From Rhodospirillales bacterium (GTDB taxonomy: Bacteria > Pseudomonadota > Alphaproteobacteria > TMED109): a DNA stretch of 64,000 bases. Below the pieces are notes generated by a model. That model was given only the letters and a program-made list of their open reading frames with translations. It ran no database searches and was not told the origin of the DNA. This document shows positions 1 to 8,140 of this stretch, one piece after another. The stretch lies in contig JAPPED010000003.1 of the NCBI GenBank assembly GCA_028824295.1, forward strand, positions 1 through 64,000, given 5' to 3'. Within the stretch, counting starts at the first letter, position 1. Every line of letters begins with the position of its first letter. The translations under genes and the position numbers were made by a program.

Positions 1-203
1 TCGAGGGTGATCAAGGCACAGGGGAGGTCGCCCGGCGTGTCGGTCTCGGCGAGCCGGGTTTCAAGGCTCCGGAAAGCGTCGGCGGTCCGACAGATCCAGG
101 TCGGTTTGCCGAACGTGAAGTAATCGGTGAACGTGTTCTGCGCGACAGCCGGGGACGCCGCGCCCAGCAGGACGAGGCATCCCAGCATCCGAAGTAGGGT
201 CAT
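1..203 (-). CDS. Secreted protein of unknown function (3' end beyond window)
   Basis: This reading frame runs off the left edge, so only about 67 N-terminal residues are visible. They begin with a clear signal peptide (MTLLRMLGCLVLLGAAS..AVAQ), so the product is probably periplasmic. The mature part contains two Cys residues. The ATG overlaps the stop codon of the upstream cytochrome c gene as ATGA, so the two are translationally coupled and the product probably belongs to the same PQQ dehydrogenase system. Three-gene PQQ dehydrogenase clusters often have a periplasmic XoxJ-like protein in this position, but too little sequence is present to claim that. Family not recognised. Confidence 0.6.
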   Translation of the reverse strand, partial: MTLLRMLGCLVLLGAASPAVAQNTFTDYFTFGKPTWICRTADAFRSLETRLAETDTPGDLPCALITL

Positions 204-604
204 TGCCAGTTCGCTCCTTCGATCGAAACCGTTTCGAGAAACGCTCCGATCTGGCTGATCTGATCGAAATCCAGGTACTCTCCGAATGGCGGCATCTTCG
301 GCAGTTTCCCCACTGCAACTACCTCAATGAACTTCTCGTAGCCCCTGAACCACATACGGAGGTCGAATCCCCACTTTCCCCATCGGGGTGACACGCCGTC
401 GGCCTTGACTCCGTGGCACTGCACGCACCACCGACCGTAGAGGAACGCTCCGGCCTCGATGGCTTCAGGATCTCCCGACATGGGGTTGGCGGATTCGATG
501 TCAATGGGGTCGGGCACTTCGTCACTCTCGGCAACCGCGGGAGTAATTGAGCCGGCGATGAGCGCTGTTGCCAGCACTACGGAACGGAAGAGTAACGGTT
601 TCAT
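200..604 (-). CDS. c-type cytochrome, electron acceptor of the PQQ dehydrogenase
   Basis: The 134-residue precursor has a signal peptide ending near residue 25 (TPAVA), so it is periplasmic. It has one haem c attachment motif, CVQCH at residues 60-64. The likely axial ligand is Met104, in KMPPFGEY. The size and single haem fit the small cytochrome cL/XoxG-like electron acceptors of quinoprotein alcohol dehydrogenases. It lies directly downstream of the PQQ dehydrogenase gene, behind a terminator and a second hairpin. No Shine-Dalgarno sequence precedes the ATG: the leader is the 3' flank of the hairpin at 613-634. The stop overlaps the next ATG. Assignment to class I c cytochromes is secure; pairing with the dehydrogenase is inferred from context. 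Confidence 0.88.
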   Translation of the reverse strand: MKPLLFRSVVLATALIAGSITPAVAESDEVPDPIDIESANPMSGDPEAIEAGAFLYGRWCVQCHGVKADGVSPRWGKWGFDLRMWFRGYEKFIEVVAVGKLPKMPPFGEYLDFDQISQIGAFLETVSIEGANWQ

Positions 605-612
605 ATAAGTTC

Positions 613-634
613 AAGGCCGGGAATACCCGGCCTT
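613..634 (-). promoter_or_regulatory. 9-bp perfect hairpin in the leader of the cytochrome gene
   Basis: A perfect 9-bp inverted repeat (AAGGCCGGG, loop of 4, CCCGGCCTT) ends nine bases before the cytochrome ATG on the minus strand. It is not followed by a U-run, so it does not look like an intrinsic terminator. It sits where a Shine-Dalgarno sequence should be, so it may control translation or protect processed RNA. The role is inferred. Confidence 0.5.
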
Positions 635-650
635 CCAACGGTGCAACATC

Positions 651-688
651 AGAGAAAAGCGGGTGGCGGACCCGTGTCCGCCACCCGC
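651..688 (-). terminator. Rho-independent terminator after the PQQ dehydrogenase gene
   Basis: A perfect 12-bp GC-rich stem (659-670 with 677-688, 6-base loop) is followed on the minus strand by TTTTCTCT. It begins 19 bases beyond the stop of the PQQ dehydrogenase. This is a textbook intrinsic terminator. It lies between the dehydrogenase and its cytochrome, so read-through would yield less cytochrome than dehydrogenase. Confidence 0.82.
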
Positions 689-706
689 CAATCTACGTGC
701 GAACCT

Positions 707-2488
707 TTACTTCAAGGCAAAGGTGACTACGAGCGCGCTGCGCTGGTAGTCCAGGGTCTCCCCGGCGAAGGCGCCAGCGAGCATACCCATGCCGACGTAC
801 GTCCCGTGACCGGTGGCCACGGAAATGTACTGCTTGCCGTCAACGGCGTAGGAAATGATCCCGCCGTTCGTGCCGGAACCAAGGTTGAACGTCCAGAGGA
901 TGTCACCCGTGTCCCCGTCGATGGCTTCGAGGTTGCCGGTGTAGTCCGCGTTGAACAGCAGCCCGCTGCCCGTCGTCAAGAGGGCCGAGTGCGGGATGAT
1001 GTCGTAACGCTTCTCCCAAAGGATCTCACCGGAAACCGGCTCACGCGCGACCAGACGGCCGTGGGCCTTGTCGGCCTCCGGGTCAGCCTGGATCCACTCT
1101 GCGGCCATGTACACCTGCGCGTACGGTTCGGTGATCCGCGTGGCTTCACCGAAGCTGATCGGGCCGGAACCGTCCTTGTGGGCGATGGTCAGCCACATGC
1201 ACCATTCCTGGACCGTGCGGTAGGAGATACCGTTGTTCGGGTTGTAGGAACCCGCGTTCCAGCTGTGGCCGCCGTCGATGGCCGGGCAGACCAGGGTCTT
1301 CTCGCCGGCAACCGGCCAGAGCATGTTCTCGAACTCGCCGGTTTCCAGGTTGAACCCGGACGTCCAGTTCTGGTGGTTCATCGCTGAGTAGACCGCCAGC
1401 GGCTGACCGGTCGCAGCATCGTGAACGTGGTTGAACCCGCTCTTGCCCGGGTGGAGGACCATCCGGCGACCGTCCTTCTCGAAGATCACGTACTCGCCGG
1501 GTGAGGCGTCGTAGTCGTACGGGTCACTGGGCGCTTCCTGGAAGTACCAGTTGAGCGCGCCGGTGTCGAGGTCAAGCGCTACGGTGGACGACGTGTAGAG
1601 GTTGTCGCCAGGCCGGTGCGCATCCACGTTCGGGTCGCGGCAGTCGGCGCCACAGTAGTCGTAGTCGGGGTTCGGGTTACCCGTACCCATGATGATCTGG
1701 TTGTTGTCGAAGTCGACGGTACCGGGCTGCCAAGAGCCGCCGCCGCCGTACAGCCATGAGTCACCACCCCAGGTCGCTAGCGCTGCGTCGTCGCCGCGGC
1801 CGGTCGTGTAGAAGGTCCAAACAACCGATCCGTCCTGCGGGTTGATGCCGAAAATCCGGCCTTCGACCGGGTACTCACCACCGTTCTGCCCGATCACCAT
1901 CATGTTTTCGCTGACGTAGGTGGCCGCGCCGCTGAAGCCCGCCGTGATCTTGGCGGAATCGACGATCTGCTGGTCCCAAAGGACAGATCCGTCATCCTGG
2001 CTGAGCGCCACGATCCGGCCGTCTGCCAGACCCATGTAAACACGTCCACCGCCCACGGCCGTGCCGCGAGTGTGTGCGAATGCCGAGCGGGCAACCACCG
2101 CCTGGTTCATCTCAGGGACGTAGGCCCACAGACGCTGACCGGTAGCCGCGTCGAGCTTCATCACCGAAGATGGGTTGTAGGCAACGTACATGGCGCCGTC
2201 GAGCACGAGCTGTGTACTGTGAAGTCCACCGGCCGATTGCTCCGCGCCACCGGGCTGGAAGAGCCAAGCCACGTTGAGGTCACCAAGGTTGTCTTTGTTG
2301 ATCTCGGTAAGTGGCGAGTGGCGATAGGCCTTGTCGATGGTGCGGTGATAGGCGCACCAGTTTTCATCAGCGCAACTGGCGATCTCGTTCCCGTGATCCA
2401 TCGCCGAACCCGACGATGCAAACAACGCGGAGACCATTGCCACAGTGGCAGCGGCCCCAAGGGCCGAGCCGATGCGGGAAAGGGTCAT
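707..2488 (-). CDS. PQQ-dependent alcohol dehydrogenase, lanthanide-type signature
   Basis: The 593-residue quinoprotein has a signal peptide (cleavage near SGSA, residue 29) and acts in the periplasm. It oxidises an alcohol and passes electrons to a cytochrome c. Repeated W-motif blades (ATGQRLWAY, DDGSVLWDQQ, TGALNWYF, DTGDILWTF) mark the eight-bladed PQQ propeller. In SDPYDYDASP, Asp325 aligns with the catalytic Asp. Asp327 occupies the extra Asp that, in XoxF/ExaF/PedH enzymes, coordinates a lanthanide; calcium enzymes have Ala or Ser there. The adjacent Cys-Cys pair of methanol dehydrogenases is absent; the corresponding region reads EMNQAVVARSAF. GGGAGG lies six bases before the ATG. 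A cytochrome c gene follows after a terminator. The substrate cannot be told from sequence. Confidence 0.9.
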   Translation of the reverse strand: MTLSRIGSALGAAATVAMVSALFASSGSAMDHGNEIASCADENWCAYHRTIDKAYRHSPLTEINKDNLGDLNVAWLFQPGGAEQSAGGLHSTQLVLDGAMYVAYNPSSVMKLDAATGQRLWAYVPEMNQAVVARSAFAHTRGTAVGGGRVYMGLADGRIVALSQDDGSVLWDQQIVDSAKITAGFSGAATYVSENMMVIGQNGGEYPVEGRIFGINPQDGSVVWTFYTTGRGDDAALATWGGDSWLYGGGGSWQPGTVDFDNNQIIMGTGNPNPDYDYCGADCRDPNVDAHRPGDNLYTSSTVALDLDTGALNWYFQEAPSDPYDYDASPGEYVIFEKDGRRMVLHPGKSGFNHVHDAATGQPLAVYSAMNHQNWTSGFNLETGEFENMLWPVAGEKTLVCPAIDGGHSWNAGSYNPNNGISYRTVQEWCMWLTIAHKDGSGPISFGEATRITEPYAQVYMAAEWIQADPEADKAHGRLVAREPVSGEILWEKRYDIIPHSALLTTGSGLLFNADYTGNLEAIDGDTGDILWTFNLGSGTNGGIISYAVDGKQYISVATGHGTYVGMGMLAGAFAGETLDYQRSALVVTFALK

Positions 2489-2620
2489 CTATTTCCTCCC
2501 AAGGATGGCGGCTGGCCGGACGGGGTCAACCGCTCCGGCCAGCAAACCCTTCCATCGTAAGCAGATGTGCCGTTCTCCGCAACGCATCCGGTACGCGCGA
2601 GGGCGTGGCGCCATGTGGCC

Positions 2621-3307
2621 TCAGCTGTCGAAGGCGGCGACGACCACGCGCAGCGGAATCAAGACTGCATGCCGGGGATTGGCGTGGGCCTGGATTCGAA
2701 TCCGACGGTTGACGGCACCCGGCGCGCCCTTCAGGGCGGAGAGCCACGCACGCCCCTGCCACCGGGTGCCTACAAACAGTCCGTTCAATTCGGCGTGGCG
2801 GGCCGCGAACGCGATGTGTGCCTCGCCTTCCAGCACCCAGGGGCGAATTCCGATCGCAACCAGCGCCTCTGTGTCATCCGCCCGGACGGCATCGGCGACG
2901 CGCAATTCAGTGTGTTCGCCGGCTCGACACCCGCCGAGGTGGCGAAGACATGCCTGCCAGGCGGACGGTACTTCCGTGGCGGCGTCGGCTGCGCCGATAT
3001 CCGGAGAGAATGCGAACCGCTCTCCCGGCACCGACGATTCCGGAAAGGGATTGAATGGGAACGGCAGGTGATCGCTCCGATAGAGCAGGAAGTCGAGGAT
3101 CGCGCCCAGCAGCGCCTTCATTGCATCCGCGAGCTGCGTGATGCGCTCATTGCTGCGGTCAGCCCACAGATGAAATCCGAATTGGACCACGGCGAGCAGC
3201 AGCAATAGAGGAAGCAGGACATAGCCAATTGCGCCGAACGCGATCATGGCAAGCAGCCGTTTCCACGGCTGCTCAGGTCCTAGCACTACGGGCGGGTCCG
3301 CAGGCAT
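2621..3307 (-). CDS. DUF4389-type membrane protein with C-terminal extension
   Basis: The 228-residue product begins MPADPPVVLGP. The ATG at 3307 is chosen because AGGAG precedes it, although the frame stays open upstream. Residues about 15-40 form one hydrophobic segment followed by WADRSNERI, and the domain continues to SDHLPFPFNPFPE near residue 90. This layout (membrane segment, NERI, PFPF) is that of DUF4389 proteins, whose function is unknown. Those proteins usually end soon after the PFPF motif. Here about 135 further residues follow, rich in charged and Trp residues, with no recognised domain. Codon third positions remain GC-rich, so the extension is probably real. The gene is divergent from the flavoprotein gene at 3489. 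Confidence 0.6.
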   Translation of the reverse strand: MPADPPVVLGPEQPWKRLLAMIAFGAIGYVLLPLLLLLAVVQFGFHLWADRSNERITQLADAMKALLGAILDFLLYRSDHLPFPFNPFPESSVPGERFAFSPDIGAADAATEVPSAWQACLRHLGGCRAGEHTELRVADAVRADDTEALVAIGIRPWVLEGEAHIAFAARHAELNGLFVGTRWQGRAWLSALKGAPGAVNRRIRIQAHANPRHAVLIPLRVVVAAFDS

Positions 3308-3488
3308 GGCGATCTCCTGGCAGCTGCCGCGACACGCCCATTCTGCGCAATTGGTCAGGAAATTCCAAAGTCGCGATCGTTGGCCAGCAATTCTTCGCTC
3401 CGTTGGCCAATCCAATGCACGCGCCTCACGGTCGGGCACGTTCATCTCCGCTAGGATTGGGTACAGCAGCAATGTGAGAACGTCATCG

Positions 3489-4931
3489 ATGCCAACCAGC
3501 GCAGTTGCCTCCCGGCGGCGGTTCCCGCCGAAGTCGAGCGTGGTCGGAGAACTCAAGGAGTTTCTTGGTGACCGTGTCTCGACGGCGCCGGCGATCCTGG
3601 ATCAGCACGGCCGGGATGAATCGTACCACGCGGGACATCGCCCGGACGTGGTCGTGTTTTGCGAAACCACCGAGGAAGTGTCACGTACCGTGGCTCTCTG
3701 CGCGCGCGACCATATTCCCGTGATCCCGTTCGGGACCGGTACATCCCTCGAGGGACACGTTGCGGCTCTTGAAGGAGGGGTATGCATCGACCTGAGCAGA
3801 ATGGATCGGGTACTTGCCGTCAATCCGGAAGACCTCGACTGCACGGTGGAGGCCGGTGTAACGCGGCGCCGGCTGAACGAGCACCTGCGCGACACGGGCC
3901 TGTTTTTCCCCGTCGATCCTGGAGCAGATGCGAGCCTGGGAGGAATGGCCGCTACCCGGGCGTCCGGTACCAATGCGGTTCGCTACGGGACCATGCGCGA
4001 ACTGGTACTCGATCTAAAGATCGTCCTCGCGGACGGCCGCGTCATTCAGACAGGGACACGGAGTCGCAAATCGTCGGCCGGCTACGATCTCACCCGTCTG
4101 TTCGTCGGATCCGAAGGAACGTTGGGCATCGCGACTGAGGTAACGCTCAGGCTGTTCGGGCACCCGGAATCCATCGTTTCCGCGGTTTGCTCATTCCCGA
4201 CGGTCGACGCGGCGGTCCGGACTGTGATCGCCACCACGCACTCGGGTGTGCCGGTGGCTCGCGTGGAACTGATGGACGCCTTGTCAATGGAATGCTTCAA
4301 CCGTTGGGGCAAGACGAGCTACGCCGAGACACCTGCGCTGTTTCTGGAGTTTCACGGCACGCCGGCGACCACGGCGGAACAGGCGGAAACCGTCTCACAA
4401 CTGGCGCAGGAATTCGGTGGCCGTGACTTTGCCTGGAGCGCCAACCAGGAAGAGCGAAATCAGCTTTGGCGCGCGCGTCATGATTTGCTGTATGCGCTGA
4501 TGGCCCGATGGCCGGGCCGCAAGTCGCTGACGACCGACGTATGCGTCCCGATTTCGCGACTGGCAGCGTGCATTTCGGAGACGAATGCCGACATCGCGGC
4601 AAACTCGTCGATCCCGGCTCCGGTTGCCGGGCATGTAGGCGATGGCAACTTCCATATCGCCTTCATGGTGGATCCTGACAGCCCTGAGGAAATTCGGGAA
4701 GCCGCAGTGCTGCACGATCGTCTGGTCCGCCGGGCATTGGACATGGGCGGAACCTGCACGGGTGAACACGGGATCGGCTACGGCAAGATGGAGTACCTGG
4801 AGATTGAGCGAGGGGAGGGAGTCGGCGTCATGCAGGCGCTCAAGCAGTCCTTGGATCCCCACAACATCATGAATCCGGGGAAGATCGTGCCGTTCCCGAG
4901 TCAACGCTCGAACCTGCCTCAGGTTGCGTGA
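3489..4931 (+). CDS. FAD-binding oxidase, D-lactate dehydrogenase (cytochrome)/glycolate oxidase GlcD family
   Basis: The 480-residue product belongs to the VAO/PCMH flavoproteins. The N-terminal FAD-binding half shows PFGTGTSLEGH and FVGSEGTLGI. The C-terminal FAD-oxidase half shows HVGDGNFHI, TCTGEHGIG and NIMNPGKIVPF, the block typical of D-lactate dehydrogenase (LDHD/Dld) and GlcD. It would oxidise a D-2-hydroxy acid and pass electrons to the respiratory chain. There is no export signal, and no GlcE or GlcF partner is adjacent, which favours the single-subunit lactate dehydrogenase type. The ATG at 3489 is preferred over in-frame starts from 3246, because the extra residues are unlike the family and overlap the divergent gene. 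Exact substrate unknown. Confidence 0.85.
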   Translation: MPTSAVASRRRFPPKSSVVGELKEFLGDRVSTAPAILDQHGRDESYHAGHRPDVVVFCETTEEVSRTVALCARDHIPVIPFGTGTSLEGHVAALEGGVCIDLSRMDRVLAVNPEDLDCTVEAGVTRRRLNEHLRDTGLFFPVDPGADASLGGMAATRASGTNAVRYGTMRELVLDLKIVLADGRVIQTGTRSRKSSAGYDLTRLFVGSEGTLGIATEVTLRLFGHPESIVSAVCSFPTVDAAVRTVIATTHSGVPVARVELMDALSMECFNRWGKTSYAETPALFLEFHGTPATTAEQAETVSQLAQEFGGRDFAWSANQEERNQLWRARHDLLYALMARWPGRKSLTTDVCVPISRLAACISETNADIAANSSIPAPVAGHVGDGNFHIAFMVDPDSPEEIREAAVLHDRLVRRALDMGGTCTGEHGIGYGKMEYLEIERGEGVGVMQALKQSLDPHNIMNPGKIVPFPSQRSNLPQVA

Positions 4932-4981
4932 GGTAACGCTGGGTCCAAGCGGCGGCACTGCGCGTGCGTTTTGTGCATGGC

Positions 4982-4990
4982 TGGTATGAT
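4982..4990 (+). promoter_or_regulatory. Extended -10 promoter candidate for the GMC operon
   Basis: TGGTATGAT, an extended -10 element with TATGAT at 4985-4990, lies about 75 bases upstream of the Tat-signal gene. No good -35 box is visible. Weak evidence. Confidence 0.3.
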
Positions 4991-5064
4991 GTTTCGGTCC
5001 GGCTCCTCCCGGCGCGGCAACTCAGCGGCTCCGGGGCTTCCGGAGCTGGCAACGGAGGAGACAC

Positions 5065-5628
5065 ATGGACTTCAGTCACCTGAGCAGGCGTAAGTTCCTG
5101 CAAGGTACGGGTACCACCGCGGCTGGCGTCGCGATCACGGGTACTCTCGGTGCGGGTGGCATCGCGATCGCAGAAGACGCGTCTTGGGCCTTCGAACCGA
5201 AGGCCTTGGACGAAACTACGATCCGTGGCCTCATCGCGATGGCGCGCCAGCTCTATCCGCACGACTTTCTGGATGACGGGCCGTACGTGCAAGTGGTTGC
5301 CGGCCTGGATGCCAGCGCAGCCGAGGACGCGGACCTGCAGGCGCAGCTGACCGACGGGGTGCGCGCCTTGGGCGTAGTGGTGTCTGGCGACGCCTCTACC
5401 CCTGTGGCCTTCCACGAGCAGAGCGGCGGGCTGCAACTAAGGGCGTTGAAGCGCGAAGAGGCAGCGAACAACGCGTTCTTCGAGGCGGTGCGCGGCGCGA
5501 CATTGGGTGGTCTCTACGGCAATCCTGAAGTCGCAGCGGCGTTGGGCTTCGAGGGATCCGCGGTCGAACACGGTGGCTACCTGGACCGCGGCTTCGATGA
5601 CATCGACTGGCTGCCGCAGTCTTCCTGA
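5065..5628 (+). CDS. Tat-exported small subunit of a GMC oxidoreductase (gluconate 2-dehydrogenase subunit 3-like)
   Basis: The 187-residue product starts with a twin-arginine signal (SRRKFLQGTG, then a hydrophobic stretch to about residue 35), so it is exported folded. The mature part has the features of gluconate 2-dehydrogenase subunit 3-type proteins: helical, acidic and without cysteines, containing RQLYPHDFLDDGPYV and a C-terminal GGYLDRGFDDIDWLPQ. GGAGGAG lies just before the ATG. The large GMC flavoprotein starts 20 bases downstream and has no signal of its own, which fits co-export on this Tat signal. No cytochrome subunit follows, so the electron acceptor is not encoded here. Confidence 0.8.
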   Translation: MDFSHLSRRKFLQGTGTTAAGVAITGTLGAGGIAIAEDASWAFEPKALDETTIRGLIAMARQLYPHDFLDDGPYVQVVAGLDASAAEDADLQAQLTDGVRALGVVVSGDASTPVAFHEQSGGLQLRALKREEAANNAFFEAVRGATLGGLYGNPEVAAALGFEGSAVEHGGYLDRGFDDIDWLPQSS

Positions 5629-5648
5629 CTGCAGAGGGGGGATAAACA

Positions 5649-7229
5649 ATGGCTCGTACATACGACCTGAGCGACGACAGCGTCGTCGTCATCATCGGTT
5701 CTGGAGCCGGCGGCGGCACGCTGGGACACGAACTTTCGGAAAAAGGCATTGATGTCGTCTGCCTGGAGGCTGGTCCTCGACTGGACCTCGGCGACATCGT
5801 GAACGACTGGGGCGAGATGGGCGCCAAGCTCAGTTGGAACGACAAGCGGATCGGCTCAGGGGTGCTCAACCCCGGATACCCGCTGTGGGTTTGCAAGACC
5901 GTCGGTGGCACCACGGTGCACTGGGCGGGCGCGAGCCTGCGCTTCCAGGAGCATGAATGGAAGGCCCGCACGACCTACGGAGATATTGCGGGTGCCACCC
6001 TGCTGGACTGGCCGATCGATGCCGCAGAGATGGATCCGTACTATTCCCGCGCCGAGGACAAGATGGGAACCACGGGTACCCACGGAATTCCGCGGCTCCC
6101 GGGCAACAACAACTACAAGGTCATGGAGTACGGCGCGAAGAAGCTGGGCTACCAGACCGTGCACACCGGCAACATGTCGATCAACCCGGAGACTCGCGAC
6201 GGGCGGCCAGGCTGCCTGCAACTCGGCTTCTGCATGGCGGGATGTGCAATCGGGGCCAAGTGGTCGATTCTGTATTCGGAAGTGCCGAAGGCGGAAGCCA
6301 CCGGTCACTTCGAGCTGCGTCCCGACTCGATGGTGGTGCGGATCGTGCACGACGACTCGGGCAAGGCTACGGGCGTCGAGTACCTGGATGCGGACGGCAA
6401 TCTGCAGATGCAGAAGGCGCGGATCGTGGCCGTAGCAGGAAACTCGGTCGAAACACCGCGGCTCCTGCTGAACTCCGCCAGCAGCATGTTCCCGGACGGT
6501 ATGGCGAACTCTTCCGGCCAGGTCGGGCGCAACTACATGCGGCACCTGACCGCCACCGTGTACGCCGTGATGCCCGGACCCGTCCACTTCGACCGCGGCA
6601 CCCAGATGGCCGGCATCGTCATGGACGAGGTGCGGCATGACGACAGTCGCGGATTTGCCGGCGGCTACCTGATGGAGACGCTGCCGGGCTTCGGTGTGGC
6701 CGCGATTGCCGGCAACGTCGGCGGCATGTCGATCGACACCCCAGGAACATGGGGACGGGACTACACCCGCGAGGTGATCGAGAACTACCGCAACATGGCA
6801 GGCATGTGGCTGGTCGGAGAAGACATGCCGCAAGCGGACAACCGGGTCACTCTCCACGACACGGAGAAGGACCAGTACGGGCTGCCAGTACCGGTGGTGC
6901 ACTTCGACGAGCACCCGAATGACCTGGCCATGCGGAACCACGCCTACCGGATGGGAAGTGCGGTCTACGAGGCAGCTGGGGGGAGCAAGAGCTACGAGCT
7001 CCCGCCGTTCCCGGGCACGCACAATCTCGGTACGTGCCGGATGAGCGCGAACGCGGATGAAGGCGTGTGTGGTCCCTCCGGAGCAACGCACGATATCCCG
7101 AACCTGTTCATTTCCGACGGTAGCCAGTTCACGACCGGCGCGGCGGAAAACCCGACGCTGACGATTGTTGCGTTGGCAATCCGGCAGGCCGAGCTCATGG
7201 CAGAAGCCATGCGGACCAACTCGATCTAG
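5649..7229 (+). CDS. GMC-family FAD oxidoreductase, large subunit
   Basis: The 526-residue flavoprotein has an N-terminal dinucleotide-binding motif, IIGSGAGGGTLGHEL, with the acidic residue in CLEAGP. It also has KTVGGTTVHWAGAS, a central FAD/substrate region, and the C-terminal GMC block running from HNLGTCRMS to GAAENPTLTIVALA. These are the hallmarks of gluconate/sorbitol/fructose dehydrogenase-type GMC enzymes that oxidise polyols or sugar acids. It forms an operon with the Tat small subunit upstream (20-base spacing), which probably carries it to the periplasm. The substrate is not predictable. A strong hairpin follows the stop. Confidence 0.88.
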   Translation: MARTYDLSDDSVVVIIGSGAGGGTLGHELSEKGIDVVCLEAGPRLDLGDIVNDWGEMGAKLSWNDKRIGSGVLNPGYPLWVCKTVGGTTVHWAGASLRFQEHEWKARTTYGDIAGATLLDWPIDAAEMDPYYSRAEDKMGTTGTHGIPRLPGNNNYKVMEYGAKKLGYQTVHTGNMSINPETRDGRPGCLQLGFCMAGCAIGAKWSILYSEVPKAEATGHFELRPDSMVVRIVHDDSGKATGVEYLDADGNLQMQKARIVAVAGNSVETPRLLLNSASSMFPDGMANSSGQVGRNYMRHLTATVYAVMPGPVHFDRGTQMAGIVMDEVRHDDSRGFAGGYLMETLPGFGVAAIAGNVGGMSIDTPGTWGRDYTREVIENYRNMAGMWLVGEDMPQADNRVTLHDTEKDQYGLPVPVVHFDEHPNDLAMRNHAYRMGSAVYEAAGGSKSYELPPFPGTHNLGTCRMSANADEGVCGPSGATHDIPNLFISDGSQFTTGAAENPTLTIVALAIRQAELMAEAMRTNSI

Positions 7230-7244
7230 CGGGTTCGTTTCGAG

Positions 7245-7276
7245 GACAGGGGGCGCGGGCTCACGCGCCCCCTGTC
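7245..7276 (+). terminator. 13-bp GC-rich hairpin after the GMC gene
   Basis: A perfect 13-bp stem (GACAGGGGGCGCG, 6-base loop, complementary arm) begins 16 bases after the GMC stop. It lacks a U-run, so it may stop transcription inefficiently or protect the 3' end. Confidence 0.5.
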
Positions 7277-7595
7277 ATTGCAGGATTAGATGCGCACTCC
7301 GCGTAGCGGTCGGTGCCAGTACGCGTTCACTCGGCCATCGACCGGGGCAGTGGCGGCGACTGCCTGAGCCTTGCACTTCGGTCCCGCGGGTCCATCCTGA
7401 GCGAGCTAGGCCAAGCCGCATTGTGCCGCGCTTTCCACGTGAACGGGTAGCCGGCATGACAACCGGCCCGGACATGCAAAGGGCTTGATTGCGCTATCGA
7501 TCGTTGACGCAATTTGACTAGCATGGTACTCAAGACAACGATGTGGCGTGGCCCGACACTGTCGGGCCGGAGCGCCTCCAGAAGGAGTAGTCACC
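7277..7595. other. Intergenic region upstream of the STAS gene
   Basis: About 320 bases without a supported gene. The only structure I see is the palindrome at 7550-7568. Short open frames here look non-coding. Confidence 0.6.
7550..7568. promoter_or_regulatory. 19-bp perfect palindrome upstream of the STAS gene
   Basis: Two 9-base arms (GGCCCGACA and its complement) flank a single central base. It ends 27 bases before the GTG start, with only the ribosome binding site between. It could be an operator or a leader hairpin; the sequence does not decide which. Confidence 0.4.
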
Positions 7596-7931
7596 GTGGA
7601 AATGAAGAGTACTAAAGAAGGAGACGTGCTCATCTTCGAGCCTGAAGGCCGCATCGATGGAACCAATGCCCGAGACGTTGAGACTGCGTTTCTCGACAAG
7701 GTGAGAGGCGGCGAACTGGTCATCCTCGTCGACTTCTCTGAAGTCGACTTTATTTCCAGCGCCGGTTTGCGCGTGTTGCTAATGGTTGCGAAGGAAGTCA
7801 AGGCCCGATCTGGACGGATCGAGCTGTGCTCAATGCGAGACTATTTGAAGGAAGTATTCGAGGTGAGTGGCTTTAACGCGATCTTTCAGATCCATGAAGC
7901 GCGGAGCGACGGATTGGCGTCGCTTTCATAG
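7596..7931 (+). CDS. STAS-domain anti-sigma factor antagonist-like protein
   Basis: The 111-residue single-domain protein has a STAS fold. The key motif is VDFSEVDFISSAGLRVLL, where one of the paired serines (54/55) matches the phosphorylated Ser of SpoIIAA/RsbV. Such proteins bind and sequester a kinase/anti-sigma factor when unphosphorylated. I chose the GTG at 7596 because AAGGAG lies eight bases before it; the longer frame from 7548 has no such signal and would cut the palindrome. No anti-sigma kinase, PP2C phosphatase or transporter gene is adjacent, so it is an orphan. A role in a transporter complex (MlaB-like) is an alternative, but MlaB is usually shorter. Confidence 0.82.
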   Translation: MEMKSTKEGDVLIFEPEGRIDGTNARDVETAFLDKVRGGELVILVDFSEVDFISSAGLRVLLMVAKEVKARSGRIELCSMRDYLKEVFEVSGFNAIFQIHEARSDGLASLS

Positions 7932-8140
7932 CGGGCGCTTGAGAGGTTCCAGACCGAAAGGTTGAGGTCATCCTGCTGGTGCTGGCCGGTGGCGAGCAGG
8001 GTCGCCTCTACATTTGACCTAGTTCTACGGTTGCCACGCGAAACAGCCGAAACAAGCATCTGTCACCGTTGTCCGGACCTGCGTCCCAATGGGATGAGGC
8101 CGGGCAGTTAGTTTGTCAGCCAACCTCGACAGTGTTCCAC

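Noticed and set aside
641-1387. 248-residue plus-strand open frame
   Set aside because: It is antisense to the PQQ dehydrogenase and has no protein features; high GC opens such frames.
5856-7091. 411-residue minus-strand open frame
   Set aside because: Antisense to the GMC oxidoreductase; His/Arg/Val-rich composition typical of shadow frames.
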